A stretch of 64,000 nt of DNA from Rheinheimera sp. (GCF_030690345.1 NZ_JAUYGV010000006.1:248001-312000); one strand, 5' to 3'. Positions 25,301 through 34,720 are shown, numbered from the stretch's first letter. Program-made: numbers and translations. The notes: generated by a model not told the origin, from the sequence alone.

Positions 25301-26455
25301 ATGTTGAATTTTAATTTTAAAAATCAAACCGAAATCTTATTTGGCAAAGGCCAGATTAAAGAAGCGAAAAGCCGTTTAGCCAAAGATGCCAAGGTGTTGC
25401 TGTTATACGGTGGTGGCTCAATTAAACGTAACGGTGTGTACGACGATGTGGTAACGCTGCTGGATGGCGTTAGTTATCACGAGTTTGGTGGTGTTGAACC
25501 CAACCCGACACTCGAAACCCTGATGCAGGCGGTAGAGTTGGTGCGGGCGGAACAGCTTAACTTTATTCTGGCGGTTGGCGGCGGCAGTGTAATTGACGGC
25601 GCCAAGTTTGTTGCGGCAGCAGCGCATTTTGACGGCGAGCCGTGGCATATTCTGGCCAAAGGCGCTGCTTTTACCAGCGCGTTACCTATTGGTGCTGTGT
25701 TAACCCTGCCGGCCACCGGCTCAGAGAGTAACGGTAATTCAGTCGTTACCAACAAAGCCACGGCACAAAAGCGCGCCTTTGGCTCTGATCTGGTGCAACC
25801 GGTATTTGCCGTGCTCGACCCGGTGTACACTTTCTCGTTGCCGCTAAAGCAAGTCGGCAATGGCGTGGTAGATGCCTTTGTGCATGTCATAGAGCAGTAC
25901 CTGACCTACCCGGTAAATGCGCCACTGCAGGACCGCTTTGCCGAAGGTATCTTGCAAACGCTTATCAGTGAAGGGCCAAAAGCGCTGGCCACGCCGGAAG
26001 ATTACGACGTGCGCGCCAATGTAATGTGGTCTGCTACCATGGCGTTAAATGGTTTAATTGGTAAAGGCGTGCCGCAAGACTGGGCCACGCATATGATTGG
26101 CCACGAGCTAACGGCATTGTTTGGCTTGGATCACGCGCAAACGCTGGCCATCGTATTACCAACTTTAATGTACGTGCAGCGTGAGCAAAAGCGCAAAAAG
26201 TTGCTGCAGTTTGGCCAGCGCGTATTTAATATCAGCAGTGGCACTGAAGATGAGGTTATCGACAAAACCATTAAAGCCACCCAGGACTTTTTCGAGCATA
26301 TGGGTGTAAAAACCCGGCTGTCGGATTACAACCTGGCAGAGGCCGATATCGATAAACTTATCGCCAACCTCGAGCGCAACGGCATGACTGCGCTGGGTGA
26401 GCATAGCGACATTGATTTAGCCAAAGCCCGGCAAATTCTCACTCTGGCGCTGTAA
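25301..26455 (+). CDS. yqhD: NADPH-dependent aldehyde reductase YqhD
   Basis: 384 residues from ATG at 25301 (CGGAG upstream). An upstream TTG adds nine odd residues. Iron-containing alcohol dehydrogenase fold. N-terminal nucleotide-binding part with LLLYGGGSIKRNGVYDDV and LAVGGGSVIDGAKF. The metal ligands sit in DAFVHVIEQYL and GHELTALFGLDHAQTL (Asp and three His). YqhD reduces a broad range of short aldehydes and protects against lipid-peroxidation products. Second gene of the DJ-1/yqhD pair, closed by a strong terminator. A decayed copy of its last 35 codons lies at 28052-28156. Confidence 0.94.
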   Translation: MLNFNFKNQTEILFGKGQIKEAKSRLAKDAKVLLLYGGGSIKRNGVYDDVVTLLDGVSYHEFGGVEPNPTLETLMQAVELVRAEQLNFILAVGGGSVIDGAKFVAAAAHFDGEPWHILAKGAAFTSALPIGAVLTLPATGSESNGNSVVTNKATAQKRAFGSDLVQPVFAVLDPVYTFSLPLKQVGNGVVDAFVHVIEQYLTYPVNAPLQDRFAEGILQTLISEGPKALATPEDYDVRANVMWSATMALNGLIGKGVPQDWATHMIGHELTALFGLDHAQTLAIVLPTLMYVQREQKRKKLLQFGQRVFNISSGTEDEVIDKTIKATQDFFEHMGVKTRLSDYNLAEADIDKLIANLERNGMTALGEHSDIDLAKARQILTLAL

Positions 26456-26482
26456 CAACAGCCCGCGTAATCTCGTTCTACT

Positions 26483-26508
26483 AAAAGCGGCCATTACTGG
26501 CCGCTTTT
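26483..26508 (+). terminator. terminator after yqhD
   Basis: AAAAGCGGCC (26483-26492), loop ATTACT, GGCCGCTTTT (26499-26508). Perfect 10-bp stem ending in a T-run, 27 bases after the yqhD stop. Confidence 0.92.
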
Positions 26509-26646
26509 GTATTCCGGGAAAGTAAGTTATTTGGGGGCAAATTTACTTGTTTTCGCCGACCTGGCGCCATATTTGCGCTGTCGTTGACTTGCGCCTTTCG
26601 GTTATCTGGCTTACAACAGATAAAACAACAAAAACAGGGGATTCAG

Positions 26647-28008
26647 ATGAACGTGCATATTGCAGCAGTTGTATCAGCACTGCTTACAATCGGTGTCTGC
26701 CAGGCGAACACTGCAAGTTTTGCTCAGGGACGGCAGTTGGTAACAGCAGACGACTATCAGGTACTGTCGCCGCGCCAGCGCATAGCGCCGGAAAACCAGA
26801 TCCTGAACCAGCGACTGGAGCAGCTGTTGCCACAACTGATGGCCGAATCTGAGCTTGATATGTGGTTGGTGATTAACCGCGAATATGCAGAAGACCCGGT
26901 GTATTTTACCCTGGTGCCGCAACCTGCCTTTGCCGCCAGGCGCACTACTATGCTGCTGTTTAGCCGTCAGGCCGATGGCAGCGTAGAAAAATTATCAGTA
27001 AACCGGTATCCGCTGGGGGCGCCTTATCTCCAGGCATGGGCCGGTGGTGACTTAGCTCAACAGTGGCAGGCACTGGCAGATGAGATTGTAAAGCGGGCGC
27101 CAAAACGGTTGGGTATAAATGTGTCTGAACACTGGCCGGTAGCCGATGGCTTAACTTCCGGCCTGCATCAGCAATTGCTGAAGGTACTGCCTGCGGAGTA
27201 CCACAACCGTTTGGTGCCGGCAGAAAAGTTGGTGATCCGCTGGCTGGAACAGCGAACAGATGCCGAGTTAGCGCTGTATCCGCAGGTGGTGAGTTTGGCC
27301 CGCGCAGTAATCGCTGAAGCCTTTAGCAACAAAGTGATAACGCCCGGCGTAACCAGCACAGACGATGTAGCCTGGTATATCCGTGAGCGCTTTGAGAAAC
27401 TGGATTTGCCGGTCTGGTTTATGCCATACGTTAACCTGCAGCGCGCCGGCCAAGCCTGCGAAGCCGATAGTCCGTCTTGCGGCGGTAGCGGCATTATTCA
27501 GCGTGGCGATGTGCTGCACACTGATGTCGGTATTTGTTACCTTAAGCTGTGCACTGACACCCAGGAAATGGCATACGTGCTGAAAAACGCCGAAACCGAT
27601 GCGCCAGCCGGGCTGAAAGCCGCACTGGCCACGGGTAATCGCTGGCAGGACTTGTTAACCGGCGAATTTAAAACCGGCCGCAGCGGTAATGCCATTCTTG
27701 CCGCTACAAACAAGGCGGCTGTTCAGGCTAAAATAAACCACAGCACCTACACCCACGCACTGGGTTTTGTCGGCCATGCCCCCGGGCCAACTATTGGCAT
27801 GTGGGATAACCAGGGCGACACCCCGGTGCAAGGTGATTGGCCGTTGCACGCTAATACCGCTTATGCCATAGAAGGCAATATTAAGCAGGCGGTGCCAGAG
27901 TGGAGCAAGCAGCTGGTACAAATAAAGCTGGAACAAAGCGCTTATTTTGATGGCAAGCAGGTTATTTACCTGGCCGGCCGGCAAACGCAGTGGCACCTGA
28001 TCCGCTAA
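26647..28008 (+). CDS. secreted M24 (Xaa-Pro aminopeptidase-like) peptidase
   Basis: 453 residues from ATG at 26647 (AGGGGA upstream), with a signal peptide ending QANTA near residue 22. The C-terminal pita-bread fold shows the metal ligands: two Asp in VLHTDVGICYLKLCTD, His in GFVGHAPGPTIGMWD, Glu in AYAIEGNIK and Glu in IKLEQSAYF. The N-terminal creatinase-like domain holds DMWLVINREYAEDPVYF. It probably cleaves X-Pro or similar peptides in the periplasm. An EADSPSCGG insertion with cysteines lies before the first ligand. It stands between yqhD and a relic of yqhD. Confidence 0.85.
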   Translation: MNVHIAAVVSALLTIGVCQANTASFAQGRQLVTADDYQVLSPRQRIAPENQILNQRLEQLLPQLMAESELDMWLVINREYAEDPVYFTLVPQPAFAARRTTMLLFSRQADGSVEKLSVNRYPLGAPYLQAWAGGDLAQQWQALADEIVKRAPKRLGINVSEHWPVADGLTSGLHQQLLKVLPAEYHNRLVPAEKLVIRWLEQRTDAELALYPQVVSLARAVIAEAFSNKVITPGVTSTDDVAWYIRERFEKLDLPVWFMPYVNLQRAGQACEADSPSCGGSGIIQRGDVLHTDVGICYLKLCTDTQEMAYVLKNAETDAPAGLKAALATGNRWQDLLTGEFKTGRSGNAILAATNKAAVQAKINHSTYTHALGFVGHAPGPTIGMWDNQGDTPVQGDWPLHANTAYAIEGNIKQAVPEWSKQLVQIKLEQSAYFDGKQVIYLAGRQTQWHLIR

Positions 28009-28051
28009 GTTAGTCTGCAATGTAAATATTGATATCAGCGGCTGTTCAAAA

Positions 28052-28156
28052 GACAAGTCTATCGCCAATCTCGAGCGCAACGGCATGACCGCCTTAGGTG
28101 AACATGCTGATATTGATTAGCCAAAGCACGGCAAATTCTAACGCTGGCGCTATAAC
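28052..28156 (+). pseudogene. relic of a second yqhD (3' end only)
   Basis: These 105 bases match the last 35 codons of the intact yqhD (26354-26455) at most positions, for example ATCGCCAA, CTCGAGCGCAACGGCATGAC and CGGCAAATTCT. The copy reads in frame as SIANLERNGMTALGEHADID. One T is then missing (GATTTAG became GATTAG), which brings a stop. No further yqhD sequence precedes 28050. Third-position differences show the copy is not recent. It is the tail of a lost paralogue or of an old tandem duplication. Confidence 0.88.
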
Positions 28157-28173
28157 GGCAGTTTGCTTGCAAG

Positions 28174-28201
28174 AAAAAAACCGGCGGCGTAGTGCCGCCG
28201 G
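28174..28201 (-). terminator. terminator after the SDR gene
   Basis: CCGGCGGC (28181-28188), loop GTAGT, GCCGCCGG (28194-28201), with seven A residues at 28174-28180 that are a T-run on the minus strand. It starts 14 bases past the SDR stop. Confidence 0.92.
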
Positions 28202-28214
28202 AGTTTTAGTCAGT

Positions 28215-28946
28215 CTAATAGCTGGCTTGAGTGGGCTGTACTATCAGCTCATCCACATTAACATCGTCCGGCTGCGCAATCGCATAGGCAATAGCGTTAG
28301 CAATAGCCTCGGGTTTTAGTGCCACTTTACGAAAATCTTCCAACCAGGCTTTTGTTGCGCTATCTGTTGTGGTGTGGGCCAGCTCACTTTCCACTACGCC
28401 GGGCGAAACGGTGGTAACCCGCACCTTTTTCGTCTCTAAGCGCAGGCCGTTTGAAATGGCGCGCACCGCAAATTTAGTGGCGCAATACACCGCAGCGGTG
28501 GGGAACACGTTATGGGCAGCGATAGAGGCCACATTAATAATGTGCCCGCCGTGCTGTTCCATTGATGTTAAAACAGACTCAATGCCATTTAGCACACCTT
28601 TAATGTTAACGTCGATCATCTGGTTCCATTCGTCTGCTTTCAGCGCTGCCATCGGTGACAGTGGCATTAAACCGGCGTTGTTAACCAGTACCTCAATCGG
28701 GCCGAATTCCTCTGTTACCGCAGCAACCACCGCTTTGAAATTGTCGCGTGATGTCACATCCAGCGCATAGGCTTTGGCAATGCCGCCATCTTGCTTAATT
28801 ATCCGGGTAAGTGCTTCAAGCCGATCAATGCGACGGGCGGCAACAATAACCGTATGCCCGGCTTTTGCCAGCACTTTAGCAGTGGTTTCGCCGATGCCAC
28901 TGCTGGCGCCGGTGATCAGAATTACTTTGGCTTTATTAGTTGTCAT
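28215..28946 (-). CDS. short-chain dehydrogenase/reductase (SDR)
   Basis: 243 residues, classical SDR length. Cofactor motif TGASSGIG near residue 13, followed by AARRIDRLE, where the Arg pair favours NADP(H). NNAG is at about residue 90, and the catalytic Ser and YCATK (Tyr, Lys) are present. The substrate cannot be told. It is divergent from an AraC regulator, which commonly controls such a neighbour. AGGAGT precedes the ATG. Confidence 0.92.
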   Translation of the reverse strand: MTTNKAKVILITGASSGIGETTAKVLAKAGHTVIVAARRIDRLEALTRIIKQDGGIAKAYALDVTSRDNFKAVVAAVTEEFGPIEVLVNNAGLMPLSPMAALKADEWNQMIDVNIKGVLNGIESVLTSMEQHGGHIINVASIAAHNVFPTAAVYCATKFAVRAISNGLRLETKKVRVTTVSPGVVESELAHTTTDSATKAWLEDFRKVALKPEAIANAIAYAIAQPDDVNVDELIVQPTQASY

Positions 28947-29108
28947 AACAAGACTCCTTTATGGATAAACAGGAAATACTGCTGGTTAAATACGGGTTGC
29001 CCCGATGCCTGTTATGCTAACGGTATGAAGTGCTGTTATGGATACCCAAAGTTACGGTATCATTGCCTGATTATCCAACTTGTGCAGGTGAAAGACATGG
29101 AGGACGCT

Positions 29109-29984
29109 ATGCTGCGGCAAAAACTGTTACAGCTGGTGCAGCAGGTTGCAGTGAACGAAGGCTTAAACAGCACAGCTATACCGAATGTGCTTTGCTATAA
29201 AATCTGCCGCCCCGGGGTTACGATGCCGGCAGTTTATGAACCTTGCTTGTGTATTATTGTGCAAGGCCGTAAAAACGTGCTGCTTGGCACCGATATGCTC
29301 AGTTATGGCGAACTGGAATTTCTTATCGCGTCAGTAGACTTGCCGATCCTTGGCACTGTGATGGAAGCGTCAGAGCAGCGGCCGTATTTTGTTATTCAGA
29401 TAAATATTGATGTCCGGCTGCTTTCAGAGCTGCTGCTGCAAATGCAACATCTGGCTGTCGCCAACAAAACGGCGAAAAGCGGCCTGTTTATCGGCCGGGT
29501 AGATCGGCAAATGGGCGACAGCCTGCTGCGCTTATTTGCGTTACTGGAAGAACCCGACGATATTCCGGTGTTAAGCAGGGCGCTGATCCGCGAGATGCAC
29601 TACCGCATGCTGCGCAGTAATTATGGCCGGGAAATTGCGCAGATTTCGCTAAAAGGCACACCGACCCAACGTGTCTCTGTCGCCATTCAAAAGCTGCGCC
29701 GTGATTATGCGCAAGCGGTAAAGATAGAGGAGCTGGCGGACCTTGCCGGTATGAGTGTGTCCTCTTTTCATGTGCATTTTAAATCTGTAACAAATATGAG
29801 CCCGTTGCAGTTTCAAAAATCAGTCCGGCTGGTGGAGGCGAGAAGCTTAATGATCTCACAGCAGCTGGATGCTGCCAGCACGGCGTATAAAGTCGGTTAC
29901 GAAAGCCCGTCTCAGTTCAGCCGCGAATATGCGCGCATGTTTGGTAACCCGCCGGCACGCGATATCGCCGGAATAAAGCTGTGA
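29109..29984 (+). CDS. AraC-family transcriptional regulator
   Basis: 291 residues from ATG at 29109, which has GGAGGA just upstream. An ATG at 29097 is in frame, and the open frame runs further back inside the divergent SDR gene without coding meaning. The AraC_N-type cupin effector domain is at residues 10-170 (CLCIIVQGRKNVLLGTDML). Two helix-turn-helix units fill the end (IEELADLAGMSVSSFHVHFK and ASTAYKVGYESPSQFSREY). It probably activates the divergent SDR gene in response to a small molecule. This regulator plus SDR pairing is common in proteobacteria. Confidence 0.9.
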   Translation: MLRQKLLQLVQQVAVNEGLNSTAIPNVLCYKICRPGVTMPAVYEPCLCIIVQGRKNVLLGTDMLSYGELEFLIASVDLPILGTVMEASEQRPYFVIQINIDVRLLSELLLQMQHLAVANKTAKSGLFIGRVDRQMGDSLLRLFALLEEPDDIPVLSRALIREMHYRMLRSNYGREIAQISLKGTPTQRVSVAIQKLRRDYAQAVKIEELADLAGMSVSSFHVHFKSVTNMSPLQFQKSVRLVEARSLMISQQLDAASTAYKVGYESPSQFSREYARMFGNPPARDIAGIKL

Positions 29985-30137
29985 CATGTTGGCGCGCCAG
30001 CTCCGGTCGGTACCATTTGCTCTGTTGCATAGGGCAGCTATATCGTCTACTCTCTGAGACTCTGCATATTTAATAATCAATGTTGTAAATCTCCAAACGA
30101 AGTTTGCCCGAAAAACAATTAGTTCAAGGATATATCC

Positions 30138-30518
30138 ATGACGAATAAACTTATAACAGCCAGCATCCTGAGTATGATGTTGATCTTCGGTCTGGGCCAG
30201 GCAACAGCAGGGGTATACAGTTCAGAGCAAGTTATTGCTGACCAACAGCACCATTACAACAAACAACAGGTATTGGCTTTTGTCGACACTGCAGAAGTAC
30301 AGAGCAAGCTGATGGAACTGGGTGTAAGCCCTGATGATGCGAAGCAACGTATTGCCGCCATGACTACGGCAGAGTTGGATGCCTTAAACAACGAGCTTAA
30401 CGATATGCCAGCAGGTGGTATTGTGGGTGTTATCGTAACTGTGTTAGTGGTAGTGGCACTGCTGGACCTGATGGGTATTACTGACGTTTATCCTTTTATC
30501 CGCCCAATCGGTTCGTAG
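30138..30518 (+). CDS. PA2779-family small secreted/membrane protein
   Basis: 126 residues. Signal peptide to about residue 24 (ATAG). A short helical region rich in Gln/Ala follows (VQSKLMELGVSPDDAKQRI), and a hydrophobic segment at about 94-114 (GGIVGVIVTVLVVVALLDLMG) may anchor it in the membrane. It matches the family named after Pseudomonas PA2779, whose function is unknown. The gene for the PA2778-type peptidase follows after 6 bases, and the pair is conserved. A peptidase-substrate or partner relation is an inference. Confidence 0.82.
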   Translation: MTNKLITASILSMMLIFGLGQATAGVYSSEQVIADQQHHYNKQQVLAFVDTAEVQSKLMELGVSPDDAKQRIAAMTTAELDALNNELNDMPAGGIVGVIVTVLVVVALLDLMGITDVYPFIRPIGS

Positions 30519-30524
30519 TTTTTT

Positions 30525-31514
30525 ATGCGTTTCCTATGGCAGGCCGGCCTGTTGGCTGGTCTGTTACTTACCCTGACAGCTTGTCAAACCCCACCGCAAA
30601 CTAAACAATTATTGGCCGCACCGCCTGATATTGTCCGCCAGCATGTTATTGCACAGGTACCGTTTTATCCTCAACAGCAATATTTTTGTGGCCCGACTAC
30701 CCTGGCTGAAGTGGCCGGTTTTTATGGTCTGGAGAAAAGTCCGCTCGATATTGCTCCGGGCACTTTTATTCCCGGGCTGGAGGGTACGCTGCAAATTGAG
30801 ATGGTAGCCGCTACGCGGCAACTTGGCTTGGTAGCATATGAGCAAAAGCACGCCAACATGAGCCAGTTGTTAAGCCTGGTGGCAGATAATATTCCGGTGA
30901 TTGTACTGCAAAACAATTCTATTGCCTGGTTGCCGCAGTGGCATTATGCCGTGGTAATTGGTTATGACATTGATACTGCTGAAGTGATTTTACATACCGG
31001 AGTCACACAAGCGCACCGGCTTAATTTTGCTACCTTTGAGCGCACCTGGCAGCGCGGAAACCATTGGCTGTTAGCCATGTTACCCGGCGACAAAACCAGT
31101 GCGCAGCTTGATCCCTTCTTATTTACTAAAGCCTGCCAGGATTTACTCAGCACCCGGCAATCCGACGCTGGCGTTGCGGCGTTGATAGCCGCAACCAGAC
31201 AATGGCCGGACTACTGGTTACCCTACTTTTTACTGGGTAATCATTATTTTTCCAGCCAGCCTGTCATTGCAGCCCGATGGTTTGCTCAAGGCCTGCCTTT
31301 TGCGCAGCAAGAAGTGTCGTATCTGAATAACTACGCCGTGCTGTTAACTGAGCTTGGTTGCCACGCTAAAGCCACAGAACTGATTGTCGCGGCACTGCAG
31401 ATAGCGCCGCAAGACAGCAATTTGTTGGATAGCGAACAGCAAATTCACGCGGCTAAGGCCCGGAATAGTAAAAATGAGTTTTTGTGTCAGGTAGAAACCG
31501 GCGACTGGAAATAA
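30525..31514 (+). CDS. PA2778-family C39-like cysteine peptidase lipoprotein
   Basis: 329 residues. Lipoprotein signal with lipobox TLTAC (Cys20). A C39-like papain-fold domain at 42-185 has nucleophile Cys55 in FCGPTTLAEVAGFYG and the His in QWHYAVVIGYD. The C-terminal half (200-310) is helical and TPR-like (YLLGNHYF..., LNNYAVLLTELGCHAKATELI). It is probably periplasmic. C39 domains process leader peptides in bacteriocin export, but here there is no transporter. Paired with the PA2779-like gene. The substrate is unknown. Confidence 0.84.
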   Translation: MRFLWQAGLLAGLLLTLTACQTPPQTKQLLAAPPDIVRQHVIAQVPFYPQQQYFCGPTTLAEVAGFYGLEKSPLDIAPGTFIPGLEGTLQIEMVAATRQLGLVAYEQKHANMSQLLSLVADNIPVIVLQNNSIAWLPQWHYAVVIGYDIDTAEVILHTGVTQAHRLNFATFERTWQRGNHWLLAMLPGDKTSAQLDPFLFTKACQDLLSTRQSDAGVAALIAATRQWPDYWLPYFLLGNHYFSSQPVIAARWFAQGLPFAQQEVSYLNNYAVLLTELGCHAKATELIVAALQIAPQDSNLLDSEQQIHAAKARNSKNEFLCQVETGDWK

Positions 31515-31524
31515 AGCGGATAAA

Positions 31525-31611
31525 TGGTGCCCGGGGCCGGACTTGAACCGGCACGCCCTTTCGAGCGAGGGATTTTAAATCCCTTGTGTCTACCGATTTC
31601 ACCACCCGGGC
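31525..31611 (-). tRNA. tRNA-Leu (anticodon UAA)
   Basis: 87 nt including an encoded CCA (TGG at 31525-31527 on the plus strand). The acceptor stem GCCCGGG pairs with CCCGGGC. The anticodon arm GGGATTTAAAATCCC gives UAA. A long variable arm is present, as in class II tRNAs, and the T-loop reads GGTTCAAGTCC. It is nearly the same as E. coli tRNA-Leu(UAA). Convergent with the peptidase gene. No integrase or attachment site was seen beside it. Confidence 0.97.
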
Positions 31612-31643
31612 AGAGTCGTTCGCGTAAATGCGCTTGGTAAGAC

Positions 31644-31679
31644 GGCGCGCATCTTATGTAACCTTGCAACAATATGCAA
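31644..31679 (-). promoter_or_regulatory. promoter of tRNA-Leu
   Basis: On the minus strand: -35 TTGCAT (31679-31674), a 17-base spacer, -10 TAAGAT (31656-31651), then the GC-rich discriminator GCGCGCC. That discriminator is typical of stable RNA promoters under stringent control. Transcription would start near 31644, leaving a leader of about 33 nt before the mature tRNA. Confidence 0.65.
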
Positions 31680-31861
31680 GTGATTTTCTACTTCAGGTAT
31701 TAGTGTTAACTACTAATGCCGCATTTTTGTTAGTTATATTTCAAAGCTTTATTGATTTGCGCTGCTATGCTTATTTTCACAAGTTGTGTTTAAGTCGCAG
31801 TCGGTTAACGTCGCGTTGCTACTAAAACTTTGTCGTCCTGCCTGCATCTGATGGAGCAACC

Positions 31862-33796
31862 ATGCACCAATTTAAACTGCGTACGGTATTTATTGCCTTT
31901 GTTGGCCTGGCGTTGGCGTTGCTAACGCTGGTTGCCACGCTGATCAATATTAACCAGTTTTCCGGCCTGTATTACGGCCAGACAGAAACCGAATATTTGC
32001 CTAACAGTGTCGGCCGTATTGGCGAGCAGGTGCGGTCAGAGCTGATGTACCCGATTACCTTGTCGGAAAACCTGGCCGGCAACAGCTTATTGCACCACTG
32101 GATGCGTGAAGGCGAAACCGCCGCGGCGAATCATGCTCAGGTATTGCGCTACTTTAAGCAGCAGCAACAGGACGCCGGCGCGTCGACGCTGTTTTGGGTG
32201 TCGGACTACAGCAAAACCTATTACACCGAAGGCGGCGTGTTTAAGACTATTTCAGCCAGTGAGCCACGTGACAGCTGGTTTTTTACTTTTTTAAACGGCA
32301 ACGCTAACCGCGAACTGGCGATAGATGCCGATGAGCGCAGCGGCAAGCTGACGCTGTTTGTCAATGCTGCAGTTAAGGTAGAGGGCAAACGTGCCGGTGT
32401 GGCCGGGCTGGGTTATGACGTCTCGGCCATCGCCAGCCTGGTATCGGGCTATAAACTGGGCCAAAACGGCTTTTTGTTTTTGGTCGACGCCAACGGCATG
32501 ATAGTGGTGCACCGCAACCTGGCGCTGGCGCGGCAAAATATTCAGCAGTTGCCGCAATATCAGGCTGTGGCGCAACAAATTAAGCAGCACAGCACCGGCT
32601 TTAGCCTGCAGCAAACCGAACTGGATAATGAGCCGGTGTATATCGGCGTACAGGATATTCGTGACACCGGGCTTAAGCTGGTGGCGGTGTTGCCGTCGGC
32701 GGAAATCAGCGGTGCCATTAACAGCGTGATCTCGTTTTCGGTACTTGCCAGTATTGTGCTGGCCGGCATATTTATTGCGCTGACAGTGGTGTTTGCCAAC
32801 TCGTTGAGCAACTCGATTCGGCAAGTGGGAGAAAACCTGCTGCAGATGTCGGGTGACGGCGGCGACTTAACCAAACGACTGGACGACAGTCACGACAACG
32901 AGCTGGGTCATTTAGCTAAAGGCTTTAACGCCATTATTGGCAAAATCCGTGAGCTGGTCGCCGAGATACAGCACACTGAAACCGCAATGAAAGCCGGTAT
33001 TGAACAGCTGGCGCAGCTGGCCAACGACACCTTTAGCTCGACTGAATTACAGCGGGCGCAAACTGATCAAGTGGCCACTGCTATTACTGAAATGGGCCAG
33101 ACTATTGCTGAAGTGTCCGGTATTGCCCATCGCACCGCCAATGATACCGAAGCCGCTGTGCACGACACTCACAGTACCAATGACAATATGGCGCTGACAT
33201 CGCGCACCATGCAGCAGCTGAATACGGTAATGGGCGATATTGAAACAACCATTGTCGATTTTGCCAACCAGGCGGCCGCCATTAACTCGGTGGTTGAAGT
33301 GATTAACGCTATCTCGGAGCAAACCAACTTACTGGCATTGAACGCGGCAATAGAAGCCGCACGCGCCGGAGAGCAGGGCCGGGGTTTTGCCGTGGTGGCC
33401 GATGAAGTGCGTAATCTGGCCAAACGTACTCAGGAGTCGACGCTGGAAATTCGCGACCAAATTACGCGGCTGCAGCAAACGGCACAGCAATCTACCGCAG
33501 CTATTCAGCAGGGCACGGCCAGCAGTAAGCAAGTTGCAGAGCGTACAGAACAGTCGGCCGCAGCACTGCTGAGTATTAAACAAAAATTTGAAGCGATCAG
33601 CGCCGGAAATCATCAGGTTGCGGCCGCGACAGAAGAGCAGGGTACAGTGGTAGAGCATATTAACGAGTCGGCACACTTAATCTCCGACAGTGCCGCCAGC
33701 ATCCACCATAACGCCGAACAACAACTTAAAGCCATTAGCTTGCTGCAACAGCGGGCAGAACAACTGCGTACTCTGGTTACGCAGTTTAAGGTGTAA
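31862..33796 (+). CDS. methyl-accepting chemotaxis protein
   Basis: 644 residues. First membrane segment at about 8-30, a periplasmic dCache-type sensor domain to about 280, second membrane segment near 285-310. Then come HAMP ([20 protein letters not shown]) and a cytoplasmic coiled coil. The signalling tip is [24 protein letters not shown] followed by [18 protein letters not shown], the invariant CheA/CheW contact. No C-terminal CheR pentapeptide. The ligand is unknown. The Tsx-like porin gene starts 2 bases after its stop, so the chemoattractant may be the solute that porin admits. That link is an inference. Confidence 0.93.
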   Translation: MHQFKLRTVFIAFVGLALALLTLVATLININQFSGLYYGQTETEYLPNSVGRIGEQVRSELMYPITLSENLAGNSLLHHWMREGETAAANHAQVLRYFKQQQQDAGASTLFWVSDYSKTYYTEGGVFKTISASEPRDSWFFTFLNGNANRELAIDADERSGKLTLFVNAAVKVEGKRAGVAGLGYDVSAIASLVSGYKLGQNGFLFLVDANGMIVVHRNLALARQNIQQLPQYQAVAQQIKQHSTGFSLQQTELDNEPVYIGVQDIRDTGLKLVAVLPSAEISGAINSVISFSVLASIVLAGIFIALTVVFANSLSNSIRQVGENLLQMSGDGGDLTKRLDDSHDNELGHLAKGFNAIIGKIRELVAEIQHTETAMKAGIEQLAQLANDTFSSTELQRAQTDQVATAITEMGQTIAEVSGIAHRTANDTEAAVHDTHSTNDNMALTSRTMQQLNTVMGDIETTIVDFANQAAAINSVVEVINAISEQTNLLALNAAIEAARAGEQGRGFAVVADEVRNLAKRTQESTLEIRDQITRLQQTAQQSTAAIQQGTASSKQVAERTEQSAAALLSIKQKFEAISAGNHQVAAATEEQGTVVEHINESAHLISDSAASIHHNAEQQLKAISLLQQRAEQLRTLVTQFKV

Positions 33797-33798
33797 GA

Positions 33799-34521
33799 AT
33801 GAAAACACATACTGTATTACTGCTGGTCGTGTTCAGTAGCCTGCCACTACAGGCTGAGGTGCTATGGCAGGATTTCAGCGTGACTTATTTAAACGGCAGC
33901 AACTACCGCGTTGATGGCCCGGATAAACAGGTGCTGACCTTTGAGCATGTTGCCGGTGCCAGCTGGGGCGACAGTTTTTTCTTTCTCGACCATCTGCGTG
34001 GCGATAACGGCAGCCGCAGCAACTATGCCGAGTGGTCGCCCAGGCTCAGTTTGGGCAAACTGCGCGATAAACCAATGCAATTTGGCGTGATCAAGGACGT
34101 GCTGTTTACCAGCACAGTGGAGATGTCGTCACTGAGCACGCATTTATTATATGGCGTTGCCACCGATTTAACCGTGCCGGGGTTTAATTACCTTAACCTG
34201 AATTTTTACCGCCGCAATAACGATGGTGTAGCTGACAACTGGCAGCTTACCACTACCTGGGCGGTGCCATTTAGTTTGGGCAAGCAGCAGTTTTTATTTG
34301 ATGGCTTTATGGACTGGAGCAGCGCTACACAGGAGCAGAGTGCCAGTATGAATATGACATCGCAACTAAAATGGGCGCTGCATCCGTTGTTTAACTGGAA
34401 ATCTAAACTGTATGTCGGCGTGGAATATGTCTATTGGCGCAATAAATACGGTATTGCCGACAGCCCGCAGTTTCGCACGCACGAGTCGAATATCAACCTG
34501 CTGGTAAAGGCGCATTTTTGA
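33799..34521 (+). CDS. Tsx/OmpK-like outer-membrane channel
   Basis: 240 residues. Signal peptide to about residue 20 (PLQA), then a small beta barrel of the nucleoside-specific channel family (OmpK/Tsx). Typical blocks are GDSFFFLDHLRG, YAEWSPRLSLGKL and FLFDGFMDWSS, and the C-terminal residue is Phe. It likely admits nucleosides or a similar solute. Translationally close to the chemoreceptor gene upstream, which is an unusual and suggestive pairing. Confidence 0.85.
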   Translation: MKTHTVLLLVVFSSLPLQAEVLWQDFSVTYLNGSNYRVDGPDKQVLTFEHVAGASWGDSFFFLDHLRGDNGSRSNYAEWSPRLSLGKLRDKPMQFGVIKDVLFTSTVEMSSLSTHLLYGVATDLTVPGFNYLNLNFYRRNNDGVADNWQLTTTWAVPFSLGKQQFLFDGFMDWSSATQEQSASMNMTSQLKWALHPLFNWKSKLYVGVEYVYWRNKYGIADSPQFRTHESNINLLVKAHF

Positions 34522-34619
34522 TTATTTTTCCATTTAGCCATCTATACTGTTGCAGTTAAAAAATAACCATGCTATTACTATTGGCGTTTTGCTAACCAAA
34601 GTAACCAACAGAGCAATCA

Positions 34620-34697
34620 ATGAATTTAAACCGTCGCGTTTCTACAATTAGCCTCCTCGTGCTCCTCACCGGCGCGCGGGGTGTCGCTTATTGGTAA
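34620..34697 (+). CDS. leuL: leu operon leader peptide
   Basis: 25-codon reading frame MNLNRRVSTISLLVLLTGAR... ending GVAYW, with the run Leu-Leu-Val-Leu-Leu encoded by CTC CTC GTG CTC CTC. Clusters of such codons ahead of a terminator hairpin and leuA are the mark of leucine attenuation. When leucyl-tRNA is short, ribosomes stall on the CTC codons and the downstream terminator does not form. CTC is not the usual Leu codon in neighbouring genes, which mostly use CTG or TTA, so stalling would be sensitive. Too short for most gene finders. Confidence 0.85.
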   Translation: MNLNRRVSTISLLVLLTGARGVAYW

Positions 34698-34720
34698 AAA
34701 CGTAACGAACCGATAAAGCT

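Noticed and set aside
31525..31611. tRNA-Leu as an island attachment site
   Set aside because: No integrase, no repeated tRNA 3' end, and both neighbours look like ordinary chromosome.
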